Shown one piece after another: positions 18,207 through 26,720 of a stretch of DNA of 64,000 bases. The translations under genes were made by a program, and so were the position numbers. Location: assembly GCF_003967035.1 (NCBI RefSeq), contig NZ_AP018560.1, positions 1,387,001 to 1,451,000 of the forward strand, read 5' to 3'. The first letter of the stretch is position 1, and each line of letters opens with the position of its first letter. The notes under the pieces are model-generated. The model was not told the origin of the DNA. It saw only the letters and a program-made list of their open reading frames with translations, and did no database searches. Origin of the DNA: Aerosticca soli. Lineage in GTDB: Bacteria; Pseudomonadota; Gammaproteobacteria; Xanthomonadales; Rhodanobacteraceae.

Positions 18207-18551
18207 TCAGCGCTCGGCGATGAGCCTTTCGATCTTGGCCGCACAGATGAAGTCGTTGAGCGAGAGGGCGCCGACGTCGTGGGTCGAAAAAGCAAGGCGG
18301 CAGTGACCGTATCCGGCCGCGATGTCCGGATGGTGATCCTGCTGGTTGGCGATGAAGGCGACCGCATTGAGAAAACCCATGGTGCGGTGGAAGTCGGCGA
18401 AGCGGTAAGACTTGGCGATGGCCTTGCCGTCCGCCTCGCGCTGCCAGCCTGGCAGCTGTGCCAGCAGCTGGGTCACGGCGGCCTCGTCGAGCGCATGTTC
18501 GGCGCCCTTGCGCGGCACGCAATGTTGGCGGGCAAGTTCCTGCAGGGTCAT
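18207..18551 (-). CDS. phhB: Pterin-4a-carbinolamine dehydratase
   Basis: It dehydrates 4a-hydroxytetrahydrobiopterin, regenerating the pterin cofactor of phenylalanine hydroxylase. The 114-residue protein has the PCD signature FIANQQDHHPDIAAGYGHCRLAFSTHDVGALSLND, containing the paired active-site His and a third His. The start at MTLQELARQH was preferred over an upstream in-frame ATG that adds an unrelated 19-residue stretch. No phhA is in the window. Confidence 0.92.
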   Translation of the reverse strand: MTLQELARQHCVPRKGAEHALDEAAVTQLLAQLPGWQREADGKAIAKSYRFADFHRTMGFLNAVAFIANQQDHHPDIAAGYGHCRLAFSTHDVGALSLNDFICAAKIERLIAER

Positions 18552-18655
18552 CGCGCGGGACTCTCTGGACGGGCCGACAAGGATACGCAACGTCGCCCCG
18601 GGGACCAATAGGGACTAGAATGGTCCTGATTGAACACCCACCCTGAAGACTTCCG

Positions 18656-19264
18656 ATGCTGACGATCTCCCCGCGTGCCCTCGAACATTTCCGCCGCCTG
18701 CTCGACCGGCAGGGCGGCACGGATACCGGCATCCGCCTGCACGTCCTCGATGCCGGCACGCCGGCCGCCCGCTGCGAGCTCGAGTTCTGCGAACCGGGTG
18801 AGCTTTCCGGCCGCGAGCACCGGCTCGATCTCGATACGCTCGACTTCTATCTCGACGCCGATGCGGCGCCCTGGCTCGAGGATGCGACCATCGACTTCGA
18901 GCCCGACGCCACCGGCGGTCAGCTCAACATCCGTGCGCCGCGCATCAAGGGCGGCGTGCCCGGGCCGGAAGCGGCGCTCGCCGATCGCGTGCGCTACGTG
19001 CTCGAGGCCGAGATCAATCCGCGTCTGGCCGCGCATGGCGGCCGGGTCAGCCTGGTCGGCGTGGACGCCGCGGGCGTGGTGACGCTGCGCTTCGGTGGCG
19101 GCTGTCACGGCTGCGGCATGGTCGACGTCACCCTGCGCCAGGGGGTGGAAAAGACCCTGCGCGAGCGCGTGCCGGAAATCACCGCGGTCGAGGACGGCAC
19201 CGACCACGGCTCGGCCGAACAGCCCTACTACCGCGGCCAGCAGGGTCGCTCGGCGATCGGCTGA
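18656..19264 (+). CDS. nfuA: Fe-S biogenesis protein NfuA
   Basis: It carries and delivers [4Fe-4S] clusters to apo-proteins. The 202-residue protein has an N-terminal degenerate A-type domain (about 1-95) and a C-terminal Nfu domain. The cluster-binding pair lies in GGGCHGCGMVDVTLRQGVE (C-x-x-C). The gene stands alone and is followed by a hairpin shared with the convergent cytochrome genes. Confidence 0.95.
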   Translation: MLTISPRALEHFRRLLDRQGGTDTGIRLHVLDAGTPAARCELEFCEPGELSGREHRLDLDTLDFYLDADAAPWLEDATIDFEPDATGGQLNIRAPRIKGGVPGPEAALADRVRYVLEAEINPRLAAHGGRVSLVGVDAAGVVTLRFGGGCHGCGMVDVTLRQGVEKTLRERVPEITAVEDGTDHGSAEQPYYRGQQGRSAIG

Positions 19265-19271
19265 CGCCGAC

Positions 19272-19306
19272 GAAAAAAGCACGCCGGCGAGGGACCGGCG
19301 TGCTTA
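19272..19306 (-). terminator. Terminator between nfuA and the cytochrome c genes
   Basis: The 11-bp stem AAGCACGCCGG/CCGGCGTGCTT (arms 19277-19287 and 19295-19305) has a 7-base loop. On the minus strand it is followed by six U (A-run at 19273-19278), making a strong terminator for the cytochrome genes. On the plus strand the U-tail is short, so its effect on nfuA is weaker. Confidence 0.8.
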
Positions 19307-19327
19307 TCGACAAGGCCGAGGGGGAGG

Positions 19328-19684
19328 TTACTTGCCGTCGCCCTGGATATGACCTTGCAAGGTGGCGAGCTTGCCGGGCAGGCTGGAGAAATAGGCGGCG
19401 ACGTCCGCGATGTCCTGCTCGGACAGGGTGGCGGCGAAGCCCTTCATGATCGCGTTGTTGCGTTGGCCGTTTTTGTATTCGTGCAGGGCCTGCTGCAGGT
19501 ACAGGTTGTACTGGCCGGCGAGCCGCGGATACTGCGGATCGACCGCATTGCCGTCGGCGCCATGGCAGGCGAAGCAGGTGGCCGCTTTGGTCTTGCCCTG
19601 CTCGATGCTGCCGGCGGCGGACGCGGCGGCGCTGGAAAAGGCCAGGACCAGGCCGAGGGACAGCAACATGGATGCGCGCTTCAT
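19328..19684 (-). CDS. Small periplasmic c-type cytochrome
   Basis: The 118-residue protein has a signal peptide (about 1-23, ending ASAAG) and one heme-binding CFACH motif. The sixth heme ligand Met is likely in NAIMKGF. It would carry electrons in the periplasm to a terminal oxidase or similar partner. It lies 17 bases after a second, related cytochrome gene and looks like the product of a duplication: both share the QYNLYLQQALHEYKNGQR / QNEQYLINALHGYRDGER pattern. Confidence 0.9.
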   Translation of the reverse strand: MKRASMLLSLGLVLAFSSAAASAAGSIEQGKTKAATCFACHGADGNAVDPQYPRLAGQYNLYLQQALHEYKNGQRNNAIMKGFAATLSEQDIADVAAYFSSLPGKLATLQGHIQGDGK

Positions 19685-19701
19685 GCAGGATTCCCCGGGG
19701 C

Positions 19702-20022
19702 TCATTGGGCGAGGCTGGACAGGTAGGCGGCAATGTCCGCGATTTCCTGCTCGGAGAGGCTCTGCGCCTGCGCACTCATGGTCGGATGCGTGCGCTCGCC
19801 GTCGCGGTATCCGTGCAGGGCGTTGATGAGATATTGCTCGTTCTGCCCGGCGATCTTGGGGACCGGATAGCGCGGATAGGCGTTCTCGTAACCGGGGATG
19901 CCGTGGCAGCCGTGGCAGGTGTAGACCAGTTTGCGCCCCGCAGCCTTGTCGCCGGTCGCATGCGCGCCTGCGGCGAAAAGCATCAGGGCCGCGATCGGGA
20001 CGAACAGTGGCAGTCGAGTCAT
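19702..20022 (-). CDS. Small periplasmic c-type cytochrome
   Basis: The 106-residue protein has a signal peptide (about 1-22, ending GAHATG) and one CHGCH heme-binding motif. A candidate axial Met is in HPTMSAQAQS. Length and motifs fit a monoheme class I cytochrome such as the halves of cytochrome c4. It is the first gene of a two-gene cytochrome operon. Confidence 0.9.
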   Translation of the reverse strand: MTRLPLFVPIAALMLFAAGAHATGDKAAGRKLVYTCHGCHGIPGYENAYPRYPVPKIAGQNEQYLINALHGYRDGERTHPTMSAQAQSLSEQEIADIAAYLSSLAQ

Positions 20023-20112
20023 CGGCAGGCTTCCCCTGGCTACGAAAGTTCACGATTGGAACCGCGAAAGTATAGACGTGGCACGCCATCGTGGACAACC
20101 GAAAAGACGCGC

Positions 20113-21351
20113 TCAGAACAGGCTTTTCAGGATGCGGATGCCGGCCAGGTATTCCCCGGCGATGGTGCCCAGGCTGACCAGCAGAAAATTGAGCAGCACG
20201 CGCGCCACCCGGTTGCGCCACCAGCCGCGCCAGTGGGTGACGTCCGCGCGCAGCGCGTGGAAATCGGCCACCCGCGGTTTGCGGCGCCAGGCCTCGACCA
20301 TCGCGCTGAGGCCGCCGGCGGGGACGCCGGGGCGAAACGGCTTGAGCGGCGCGGCGATCATCGCGACCAGCAGGCTGAGCGGATGCGCGCCGGCGACGAG
20401 CGCACCCAGCCCCGCCCCGGCCGCGGTGCACAACACCCAGTCACGCAGGGCCAGGAGGCCCAGGTCCGCATCGCGGCGGAAGGCCAGCGCGATGGCGAGG
20501 AAGATCATCAGGACCAGTCCGACCGCCAGCCCTTTCGGCCAGCGCGACGCGGGCGGCGACGCAGCCAGGCCGGCGAGCAGGGTGGCCGGATCCTCGCGCT
20601 GCGTGCGCAGGTGCTCGCAAAGGCCTTTCAGGTGCCCGGCGCCGACCACCACCAGGACGCGCCGCGACCCACGGCGCGCGGCTTCCTCGCGCAGGCGCGC
20701 GGCCATGTACGCGTCGCGCTCGGCGATCAATGCCCGGTAGAGCGGCGGCGAGCCGGTGGCGAACTCGCTGAAGGCGCTTTCGAGCAGGTCGCCCTGTTTG
20801 AGTTTTTCGATCTGCGCCTCCTCGACATGGTTGCGTTCGAACACGCTGGCCAACAGGCCGCCCAGAAGGCCCAGCCGCTGCCAGAAGCCGACGCCGCGCC
20901 AGGCGCGACGCAGGGTGATGCCGACCTCGCGATCGATCAGCAGGAACGGCACGCCGAGGCGATCGGCGCCGTCCATCGCCGCCTGCATCTCGGCGCCGGG
21001 GCGGATGCCGTATTGCGCGGCCAGGCGTTCCTGGAAGGCCGCCAGCACCAGGCTCGCCGCGAGCATGCCGACCTTGCCCTGCCGGATCACCTGGAACAGG
21101 TCCATATGCGCGAACTGATCCGGATCACGCATGGCCCGGGCACGGCTGGGGCACAGTTCCACCGCGACGGCGTCGAACGACTCGCGTTCGAGCAGGGCGC
21201 GCACCGCCGCCACCGAGCGCGGCGATACGTGCGCGGTGCCGAGCAGGACGTATTCGACGCCGTCGCGGACGACGCGCTCGATCGGCTGCCCGGCGAGCGG
21301 ATCCTCGTCCGTCGCGAGGGTGGTCGCAGGTGGCGCGGTCGGCTTAGTCAC
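20113..21351 (-). CDS. TraB/PrgY-family membrane protein
   Basis: The 412-residue protein has an N-terminal TraB domain with VLLGTAHVSPRSV and AVAVELCPSRARAM, the latter carrying the conserved Glu. GAGHLKG follows, and there are two or three C-terminal membrane segments (GLAVGLVLMIFLAIALAF onward). The fold is related to TIKI/GumN proteases, so a membrane-bound metal protease or peptide-inactivating role is possible but unproven. It starts with GTG inside the end of the aguB gene (8-base overlap), implying co-expression with the putrescine genes. Confidence 0.82.
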   Translation of the reverse strand: MTKPTAPPATTLATDEDPLAGQPIERVVRDGVEYVLLGTAHVSPRSVAAVRALLERESFDAVAVELCPSRARAMRDPDQFAHMDLFQVIRQGKVGMLAASLVLAAFQERLAAQYGIRPGAEMQAAMDGADRLGVPFLLIDREVGITLRRAWRGVGFWQRLGLLGGLLASVFERNHVEEAQIEKLKQGDLLESAFSEFATGSPPLYRALIAERDAYMAARLREEAARRGSRRVLVVVGAGHLKGLCEHLRTQREDPATLLAGLAASPPASRWPKGLAVGLVLMIFLAIALAFRRDADLGLLALRDWVLCTAAGAGLGALVAGAHPLSLLVAMIAAPLKPFRPGVPAGGLSAMVEAWRRKPRVADFHALRADVTHWRGWWRNRVARVLLNFLLVSLGTIAGEYLAGIRILKSLF

Positions 21352-22240
21352 GGAAGCGCTTCAGCAGGTCGCCGTAGGCGTCGATGCGGCGGTCGCGCAG
21401 GAACGGCCAGATCCGCCGCACGTGCTCGCTGCGCGCGAGGTCGATTTCGGCGATCAGCAGTTCGCGGCCGTCGGTGCCGGCGCGGGCGAGGAACTCACCC
21501 TGCGGCCCGGCGACGAAGCTCGAGCCCCAGAAGCGGATGCCGGCGCCGACGCCGGACGGATCGGCTTCGAAGCCGGTGCGGTTGCAGGCCATGAGCGGCA
21601 GGCCGTTGGCGATCGCGTGGCCGCGCTGCACGGTGATCCAGGCCTCGCGCTGGCGTTCGCGTTCGTCCTCGGTGTCGTTCGGATCCCAGCCGATCGCGGT
21701 CGGGTAGAGCAGCAGCTCGGCGCCGGCCAGCGCCATCAGCCGCGCCGCCTCCGGATACCACTGGTCCCAGCACACCAGCACGCCGAGCCGGCCGACCGAG
21801 GTGTCGATCGGCTCGAAGCCCAGATCGCCGGGCGTGAAGTAGAACTTCTCGTAGAACGCCGGGTCGTCCGGGATGTGCATCTTGCGGTACTTGCCGGCGA
21901 TCGCCGCGGAACGGTCGAACACCACCGCGGTGTTGTGATAGAGCCCGGCGGCGCGGCGCTCGAACAGCGAGGCGACCACGACTAGCTTCAATGCTTCGGC
22001 CAGCTTGCCGAGGCGAGTGGTGCCGGGGCCGGGAATCGTCTCGGCGAGCTCGAACGCGTCCACCGATTCGTGCTGGCAGAAATACGGGCCGTTGTGCAGC
22101 TCCTGCAGCAGCACCAGCTCGGCGCCGGCCGCGGCGGCTTCGCGCAATCCCGCCTCGATGGCGTCGAGATTGGCTTCGCGGCTGCCGCGATGGGTTTCCT
22201 GCAACAGGGCGACTTTGAGGCGCTTGCCGGTCATGGGCAT
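21344..22240 (-). CDS. aguB: N-carbamoylputrescine amidase
   Basis: It hydrolyses N-carbamoylputrescine to putrescine, CO2 and ammonia, the last step of the agmatine route. The 298-residue nitrilase-superfamily enzyme has the catalytic Glu (LVLLQELHNGPYFCQ), Lys (GKYRKMHIPDDP) and Cys (GVLVCWDQWYPEAARL). The sequence around the last two is diagnostic for AguB. The start may be two codons downstream (MTGKRLKVAL). It is 36 bases after aguA. Confidence 0.95.
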   Translation of the reverse strand: MPMTGKRLKVALLQETHRGSREANLDAIEAGLREAAAAGAELVLLQELHNGPYFCQHESVDAFELAETIPGPGTTRLGKLAEALKLVVVASLFERRAAGLYHNTAVVFDRSAAIAGKYRKMHIPDDPAFYEKFYFTPGDLGFEPIDTSVGRLGVLVCWDQWYPEAARLMALAGAELLLYPTAIGWDPNDTEDERERQREAWITVQRGHAIANGLPLMACNRTGFEADPSGVGAGIRFWGSSFVAGPQGEFLARAGTDGRELLIAEIDLARSEHVRRIWPFLRDRRIDAYGDLLKRFRD

Positions 22241-22276
22241 GGGGAGATCGGTATCAACGAGGGATGGATGAATCTT

Positions 22277-23311
22277 TCAGACCAGGCCCGCCGGCAGTTG
22301 CATGGTGATGCAATGCAGGCTGCCGTTCTGCCAGATCAGGGGGCGACAGGGAATCGGCACCACGGTGCGATCCGGATGCGCGGCGGCGATGATGCGCGCG
22401 GCGGCCTCGTCGGCGGCGTCGCCATAGGCCGGCACGAGCACCGCGCCGTTGACGATCAGGTAATTGGCGTACGAGGCGGCCAGGCGCCGGCCCTCGTCGA
22501 GGATCGGCCGCGGCCAGGGCAGGGCGTGCAGGGTGTAGGGCCGGCCGTCGAAAGTGCGCAGCGCGGCCAGTTCCTCGGCCATGCGCGCAAGTTCCGCGTG
22601 GTGCGGGTCGGCATCATCCTCGCAGGACTGGAACACGATGGCGTCGCCGGGGGCGAAGCGGGCGAGGGTGTCGATGTGCGCGTCGGTGTCGTCGCCTTCC
22701 AGATAGCCGTGTTCCAGCCACAGCACGTGCCGGGCGTGCAGGCTTTCGCGCAGCATCGTTTCGATCTCGCTGCGCGCGGACTGCGGATGGCGCTGGTGCA
22801 GGCAACGCCAGGTGGTGAGCACGCTGCCGCGGCCGTCGCTCTCGATCGCGCCGCCTTCCAGCGCCCAGTCGATGCGCCGGTGACGGGCCTGGCCGAAGAT
22901 GCCGGCGCGCACCAGTCCATCGACCAGCGCATCGTCGCGTTCGGCGCCGAATTTGCCGCCCCAGCCGGTGAAGCGGAAATCGAGCAGCTCGCAGCGGCCG
23001 TCGCTGCCCAGCAGGGTGATCGGTCCGGAATCGCGCAGCCAGGTGTCGTCGTAGGGCAGCTGGACGAAACGCAGGCGCGTCTCCTCCGCGCCGGCCGCGC
23101 GCAGCAGCGCTTGGGCGCGGGCACGCACGGCCGCGTCGGCCGTCACCACCAGCAGCGGTTCGAAGCGCGTCACCGCGGCGGCCAGCGCGGCGTAGGTGGA
23201 TTCGACCTCGGCCAGGCGGCTGTGCCAGTCGGTGCCGGCGTGCGGCCAGGCGATCAGCACGGCCGATTGCGGCTCCCACTCGGCCGGCAGGCGCCAAGAA
23301 GCGTCGCTCAT
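22277..23311 (-). CDS. aguA: Agmatine deiminase
   Basis: It converts agmatine to N-carbamoylputrescine and ammonia. The 344-residue protein of the peptidyl-arginine deiminase fold has the N-terminal LPAEWEPQSAVLIAWPH, YDDTWLRDSGPITLL, GWGGKFGAERDDAL and the catalytic Cys in NGSLHCITMQLP near the C-terminus. The start at MSDASWRLPAEWEP is the usual AguA start; 14 upstream codons are shadow. With aguB it makes putrescine independently of ornithine decarboxylase. Confidence 0.95.
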   Translation of the reverse strand: MSDASWRLPAEWEPQSAVLIAWPHAGTDWHSRLAEVESTYAALAAAVTRFEPLLVVTADAAVRARAQALLRAAGAEETRLRFVQLPYDDTWLRDSGPITLLGSDGRCELLDFRFTGWGGKFGAERDDALVDGLVRAGIFGQARHRRIDWALEGGAIESDGRGSVLTTWRCLHQRHPQSARSEIETMLRESLHARHVLWLEHGYLEGDDTDAHIDTLARFAPGDAIVFQSCEDDADPHHAELARMAEELAALRTFDGRPYTLHALPWPRPILDEGRRLAASYANYLIVNGAVLVPAYGDAADEAAARIIAAAHPDRTVVPIPCRPLIWQNGSLHCITMQLPAGLV

Positions 23312-23403
23312 TCGTGGTGTCCATCGTATGCCCGGCGGCGCGCCGGACTGCACAGTTTACGACGAACGCGGGAGCATCCCGACGGGCATGCGTGAGCAGG
23401 CGT

Positions 23404-23733
23404 CTATGGGGCGGCCCTGGCGTGCGCGTCGGCCACCGGGGTGTCGAGCACGCTGTGGATCACGCGGTCGCGTTCGAAATAGACGATGTAGCCGTCGTAC
23501 TGCCAGCGCTGGATCAGCGGGTGCTTGGGACTGTCGCCGCCGCGCGGATCGAGCTTGCGCACGGGCGGACCATAGCGGCGCTCGACTTCCGCCATGCGCA
23601 TGCCGCGAGGCGGCAGCTGCAGGGACTGTTCCTGCTGCACGCGGCGCAGCAGGAGCTCATCCGCGCGCGCCGGCCAGCCTGCCGCGAGGGCGAGCGCGAA
23701 CAACGCCATGCCTGGCAAGCGGTGATTGCGCAT
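23404..23733 (-). CDS. Small exported protein of unknown function
   Basis: The 109-residue product has a signal peptide (about 1-24, ending WPARAD). A compact domain contains GMRMAEVERRYGPPVRKLDPRGGDSPKHPLIQRWQYDGYIVYFERDRVIHSVL. The pattern 'M..VE..YG.P.....V...P....W.Y....VYFE...V.HSV' resembles SmpA/OmlA-like periplasmic domains, but I cannot assign a function. The start at MRNHRLPG was chosen because it opens the signal sequence. The gene stands alone. Confidence 0.65.
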   Translation of the reverse strand: MRNHRLPGMALFALALAAGWPARADELLLRRVQQEQSLQLPPRGMRMAEVERRYGPPVRKLDPRGGDSPKHPLIQRWQYDGYIVYFERDRVIHSVLDTPVADAHARAAP

Positions 23734-23877
23734 CCGGATCCCCTCCCTTACGTGGCCGCGCCGTTGTAGCAGAAGCCGGCTTTTGCCGCCATCGGCCCAT
23801 GCAGCAAGTTGCCAAGCACTGGGCATTTGCCGTGCCGGTTATCATGCGCGGCTGCTTGCAGTGGTAGATGGAGCCGA

Positions 23878-25815
23878 ATGATCAGTTTTCGCCATTTTGC
23901 CCTGCGCCGCGGCGCAAGGCTGCTGCTCACCGACGTCGACCTGACCATCCAGTCCGGCTGGCGGCTGGGCGTGGTCGGCCGCAACGGCTGCGGCAAGTCC
24001 AGCCTGTTCGCCGCCCTGCAGGGCACGCTCGAGGCCGACGCCGGCGAGCTGGAGCTGCCGGCGAAACTGCGCATGGCCGCGGTGGCGCAGGAAACCCCGG
24101 CGCTGGCCGAGGCCGCGCTCGACTACGTGCTGGGCGGCGACGCGGAACTTTCCGCGGCCCTGCGCGAGGAGGCCGCGGCGCAGGCGCGCGGCGATGCCGA
24201 GGCGATGGCCAAGGCGCATCACCGCATCGAGGCACTGCACGGCTACGACGCGCGTGCCCGCGCCGGGCGGCTGCTGCACGGGCTCGGTTTCGCGGCGGAA
24301 ACCCACGAGCGCGCCGTGCGCGAGTTTTCCGGCGGCTGGCGCGCGCGACTCAATCTCGCCCGCGCGCTGATGGCGCCGTCCGATCTGCTGCTGCTCGACG
24401 AGCCGACCAATCATCTGGACCTCGACGCCGTGCTGTGGCTGGAGGAATGGCTGCGCCGCTATGACGGCACGCTGCTGGTGATCTCGCACGACCGCGATTT
24501 CCTCGATGCGGTGTGCACGCACACGCTGCATCTGGATGCGGGCCGTGCGCGGTTGTACGTCGGCGGCTACAGCGCCTTCGAGCGCCAGCGCGCCGAGCAG
24601 TTGCGCCAGCAGCAGCTTGTGCACGAGCGTGAGCAGGCCGAGCGCGCACACCTGCAATCCTTCATCGACCGCTTCAAGGCCAAGGCCAGCAAGGCCAAGC
24701 AGGCGCAGTCGCGCATGAAGCGGCTGGAAAAGCTAGCCGGCACCGAGGCGGTGCGCGCCGAACGGCCGTTCCGCTTCCAGTTCGCCGCGCCCGCGCGCGT
24801 GCCCGAGGCCATGCTGCAGCTCGAGGGCGTGGCGGCGGGCTACCCGGCCGGTTCGCGCGAGGAGGGCGAGGATCATCTGCCCGGCCACGAGGCGCCGCTG
24901 CGCGAGCCGGCGGTGATCCTGCACGACGTGCGTTTCCGCCTCGAGGCGGGCGAGCGCATCGGCCTGCTCGGTCCCAACGGCGAGGGCAAGTCGACCCTGG
25001 TCAAGACCCTGATCGGCGAATTGCCGACCCTGGCCGGCGAGCGCAAGGTGCACAAGGACGTCCGCTTCGGCTACTTCGCCCAGCACACGGTGGAGAGCCT
25101 GCGCGCCGGGGCGACACCGTTCGAGCACCTGCAGGAGAAGGCACCCGATGCGCCCGCGCAGGTGCTGCGCGACTTCCTTGGCGGCTGGAACTTCGCCGGC
25201 GAGCGCGCGTTCGAGCCGGTGGAGGGTTTTTCCGGCGGCGAGCGCGCGCGACTCGCGCTGGCGCTGATCGCCTGGGACAAACCCAACCTGCTGCTGCTCG
25301 ATGAACCGACCAACCATCTCGACCTCGACATGCGCGAGGCGCTGGCCGACGCCCTGGCCGATTTCGACGGCGCGCTGGTGCTGGTCGCGCACGATCGCCA
25401 CCTGCTCGGCATGGTCTGCGACGGCTTCTGGCGCGTGGCCGACGGCCGCGTCGAACCGTTCGACGGCGACCTCGACGATTACGCGCGCTGGCTGCGTTCG
25501 CGCGGCAGCGGCGCGCGCAAGGATGCGCAAACCGATGCCGCGCCTGCGCCATCGGCCGCCGATCGCCGCCGCGAAGCCGCCGCCCGGCGCGAGAGCGACA
25601 AGTCCGCACGCGCGCGGGTGAAAAAGATCGAGGCGCGCATGGCAGTCATCGACACCGAACTCGCCGCCATCGAAGCCAGTCTGGCCGACCCTGGCATCTA
25701 CCAGGGGCCGACCGCGGCACTGCTGGAACTCGGCCAGCGCCAGGGCGCATTGAGGCAGGAAAAAACGGTCCTCGAGCACGAGTGGCTGGCGCTCTACGAA
25801 ACGCTGGAGGCCTGA
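23878..25815 (+). CDS. yheS: ABC-F ATPase, YheS type
   Basis: This 645-residue protein has two ATP-binding cassettes and no membrane domain, so it belongs to the ABC-F group that acts on ribosomes. Walker A motifs are GRNGCGKSS and GPNGEGKST. Signatures are FSGGWRARLNLARAL and FSGGERARLALAL, each followed by LLLLDEPTNHLDLD. The inter-domain linker (AHLQSFIDRFKAKASKAKQAQSRMKRLEKL) and a C-terminal coiled coil match E. coli YheS closely. The ATG at 23878 starts the first cassette. It is coupled by a one-base overlap to the rpfE-like gene. Confidence 0.93.
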   Translation: MISFRHFALRRGARLLLTDVDLTIQSGWRLGVVGRNGCGKSSLFAALQGTLEADAGELELPAKLRMAAVAQETPALAEAALDYVLGGDAELSAALREEAAAQARGDAEAMAKAHHRIEALHGYDARARAGRLLHGLGFAAETHERAVREFSGGWRARLNLARALMAPSDLLLLDEPTNHLDLDAVLWLEEWLRRYDGTLLVISHDRDFLDAVCTHTLHLDAGRARLYVGGYSAFERQRAEQLRQQQLVHEREQAERAHLQSFIDRFKAKASKAKQAQSRMKRLEKLAGTEAVRAERPFRFQFAAPARVPEAMLQLEGVAAGYPAGSREEGEDHLPGHEAPLREPAVILHDVRFRLEAGERIGLLGPNGEGKSTLVKTLIGELPTLAGERKVHKDVRFGYFAQHTVESLRAGATPFEHLQEKAPDAPAQVLRDFLGGWNFAGERAFEPVEGFSGGERARLALALIAWDKPNLLLLDEPTNHLDLDMREALADALADFDGALVLVAHDRHLLGMVCDGFWRVADGRVEPFDGDLDDYARWLRSRGSGARKDAQTDAAPAPSAADRRREAAARRESDKSARARVKKIEARMAVIDTELAAIEASLADPGIYQGPTAALLELGQRQGALRQEKTVLEHEWLALYETLEA

Positions 25816-26720
25816 TGTCCGACTCGCCATCGGTGCTGTGGCTGCCCGCGCTCACGCGCTTCGCCGCCGCTTCGCCGCTGCGCCGAATGTTTGCGCGCGC
25901 CGATCGACTCGCCGACGGCGCGGCCGGCCACCTCGACGCTCTGGCCGGCTATTTCGCGACCGGCGCGACACCCGTGCCCGTCGCCGCGCTGACCCGCGAG
26001 CTCGCCCGCGGCGATGCCGGCGACGCCACGTGGCTGTGCGCCGATCCGGCCTGGATCGAGCCCGAGCTCACCGGTGCGCGCCTCCTGGCCTGCGGGCGAC
26101 TCGCGCTCGAACCCGACGAGGTCGCGGCCTTGGCCGAGGCGCTGCAGCCGCTTTTTCTCGAACAGGGCATGACGCTCGAAACCACCACGCCCGAGCGCTG
26201 GCACCTGCGCGTGCCGGCCGGGTTGCCGCTGCCGGACTTTCCCGCCCCCGAACAGGCGCTCGGCGCGCAGCTCATCGGCCATCTGCCGGAAGGTCCGGCT
26301 GCGCGACGCTGGCGCGTGCTGCTCACCGACATCCAGGTCACCTTGCATCAGCATCCCTTGAATGCCGCGCGGCGCCGGCGTGGCCTGCCGCCGGTCAACA
26401 GTCTGTGGCTGTGGGGCGGTGGCGTGCTGCCGGCGCGCGTGACCAGCACACTGGCCGGCGCATGCAGCGACGATGCGCTGGTGCGCGCGCTCGCCGCGCG
26501 GGCGGGCATGCCCTGGCGAGCGCGCGATCCGGATAGTGCGCTGCCTGCCGGCTGGCTGCTCGATCTCACCGACCTCGATGCCGATGCTATCGACGGCACC
26601 TGGTGGCCGCACGTCGAGCGATGGGCGTGCCGTCAGCCGCTGCTGCTGCATCTGGCCGATGGCCAGCGCCGACGCTGGCGGCCGTGGCACCGGCTGCGTG
26701 TCTGGCGGGACCGGCGATGA
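25815..26720 (+). CDS. RpfE-like protein
   Basis: The 301-residue soluble protein is rich in Ala, Leu, Arg and Trp. C-terminal motifs include LLTDIQVTLHQHPLNAARRRRGLPPVNSLWLWGGG, seen in the RpfE family and often annotated as phosphoglycerate mutase-like. Its place directly before recJ matches the recJ-rpfE neighbourhood of the Xanthomonas rpf region. The mechanism is unknown. Start and stop overlap both neighbours (TGATG with yheS, ATGA with recJ), so the three are one translational unit. Confidence 0.75.
   Translation: MSDSPSVLWLPALTRFAAASPLRRMFARADRLADGAAGHLDALAGYFATGATPVPVAALTRELARGDAGDATWLCADPAWIEPELTGARLLACGRLALEPDEVAALAEALQPLFLEQGMTLETTTPERWHLRVPAGLPLPDFPAPEQALGAQLIGHLPEGPAARRWRVLLTDIQVTLHQHPLNAARRRRGLPPVNSLWLWGGGVLPARVTSTLAGACSDDALVRALAARAGMPWRARDPDSALPAGWLLDLTDLDADAIDGTWWPHVERWACRQPLLLHLADGQRRRWRPWHRLRVWRDRR

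Noticed and set aside
19672-21594. A 640-codon plus-strand frame opposite the cytochrome c and TraB-family genes
   Set aside because: Antisense shadow; the minus-strand genes have signal peptides, heme motifs and conserved domains.
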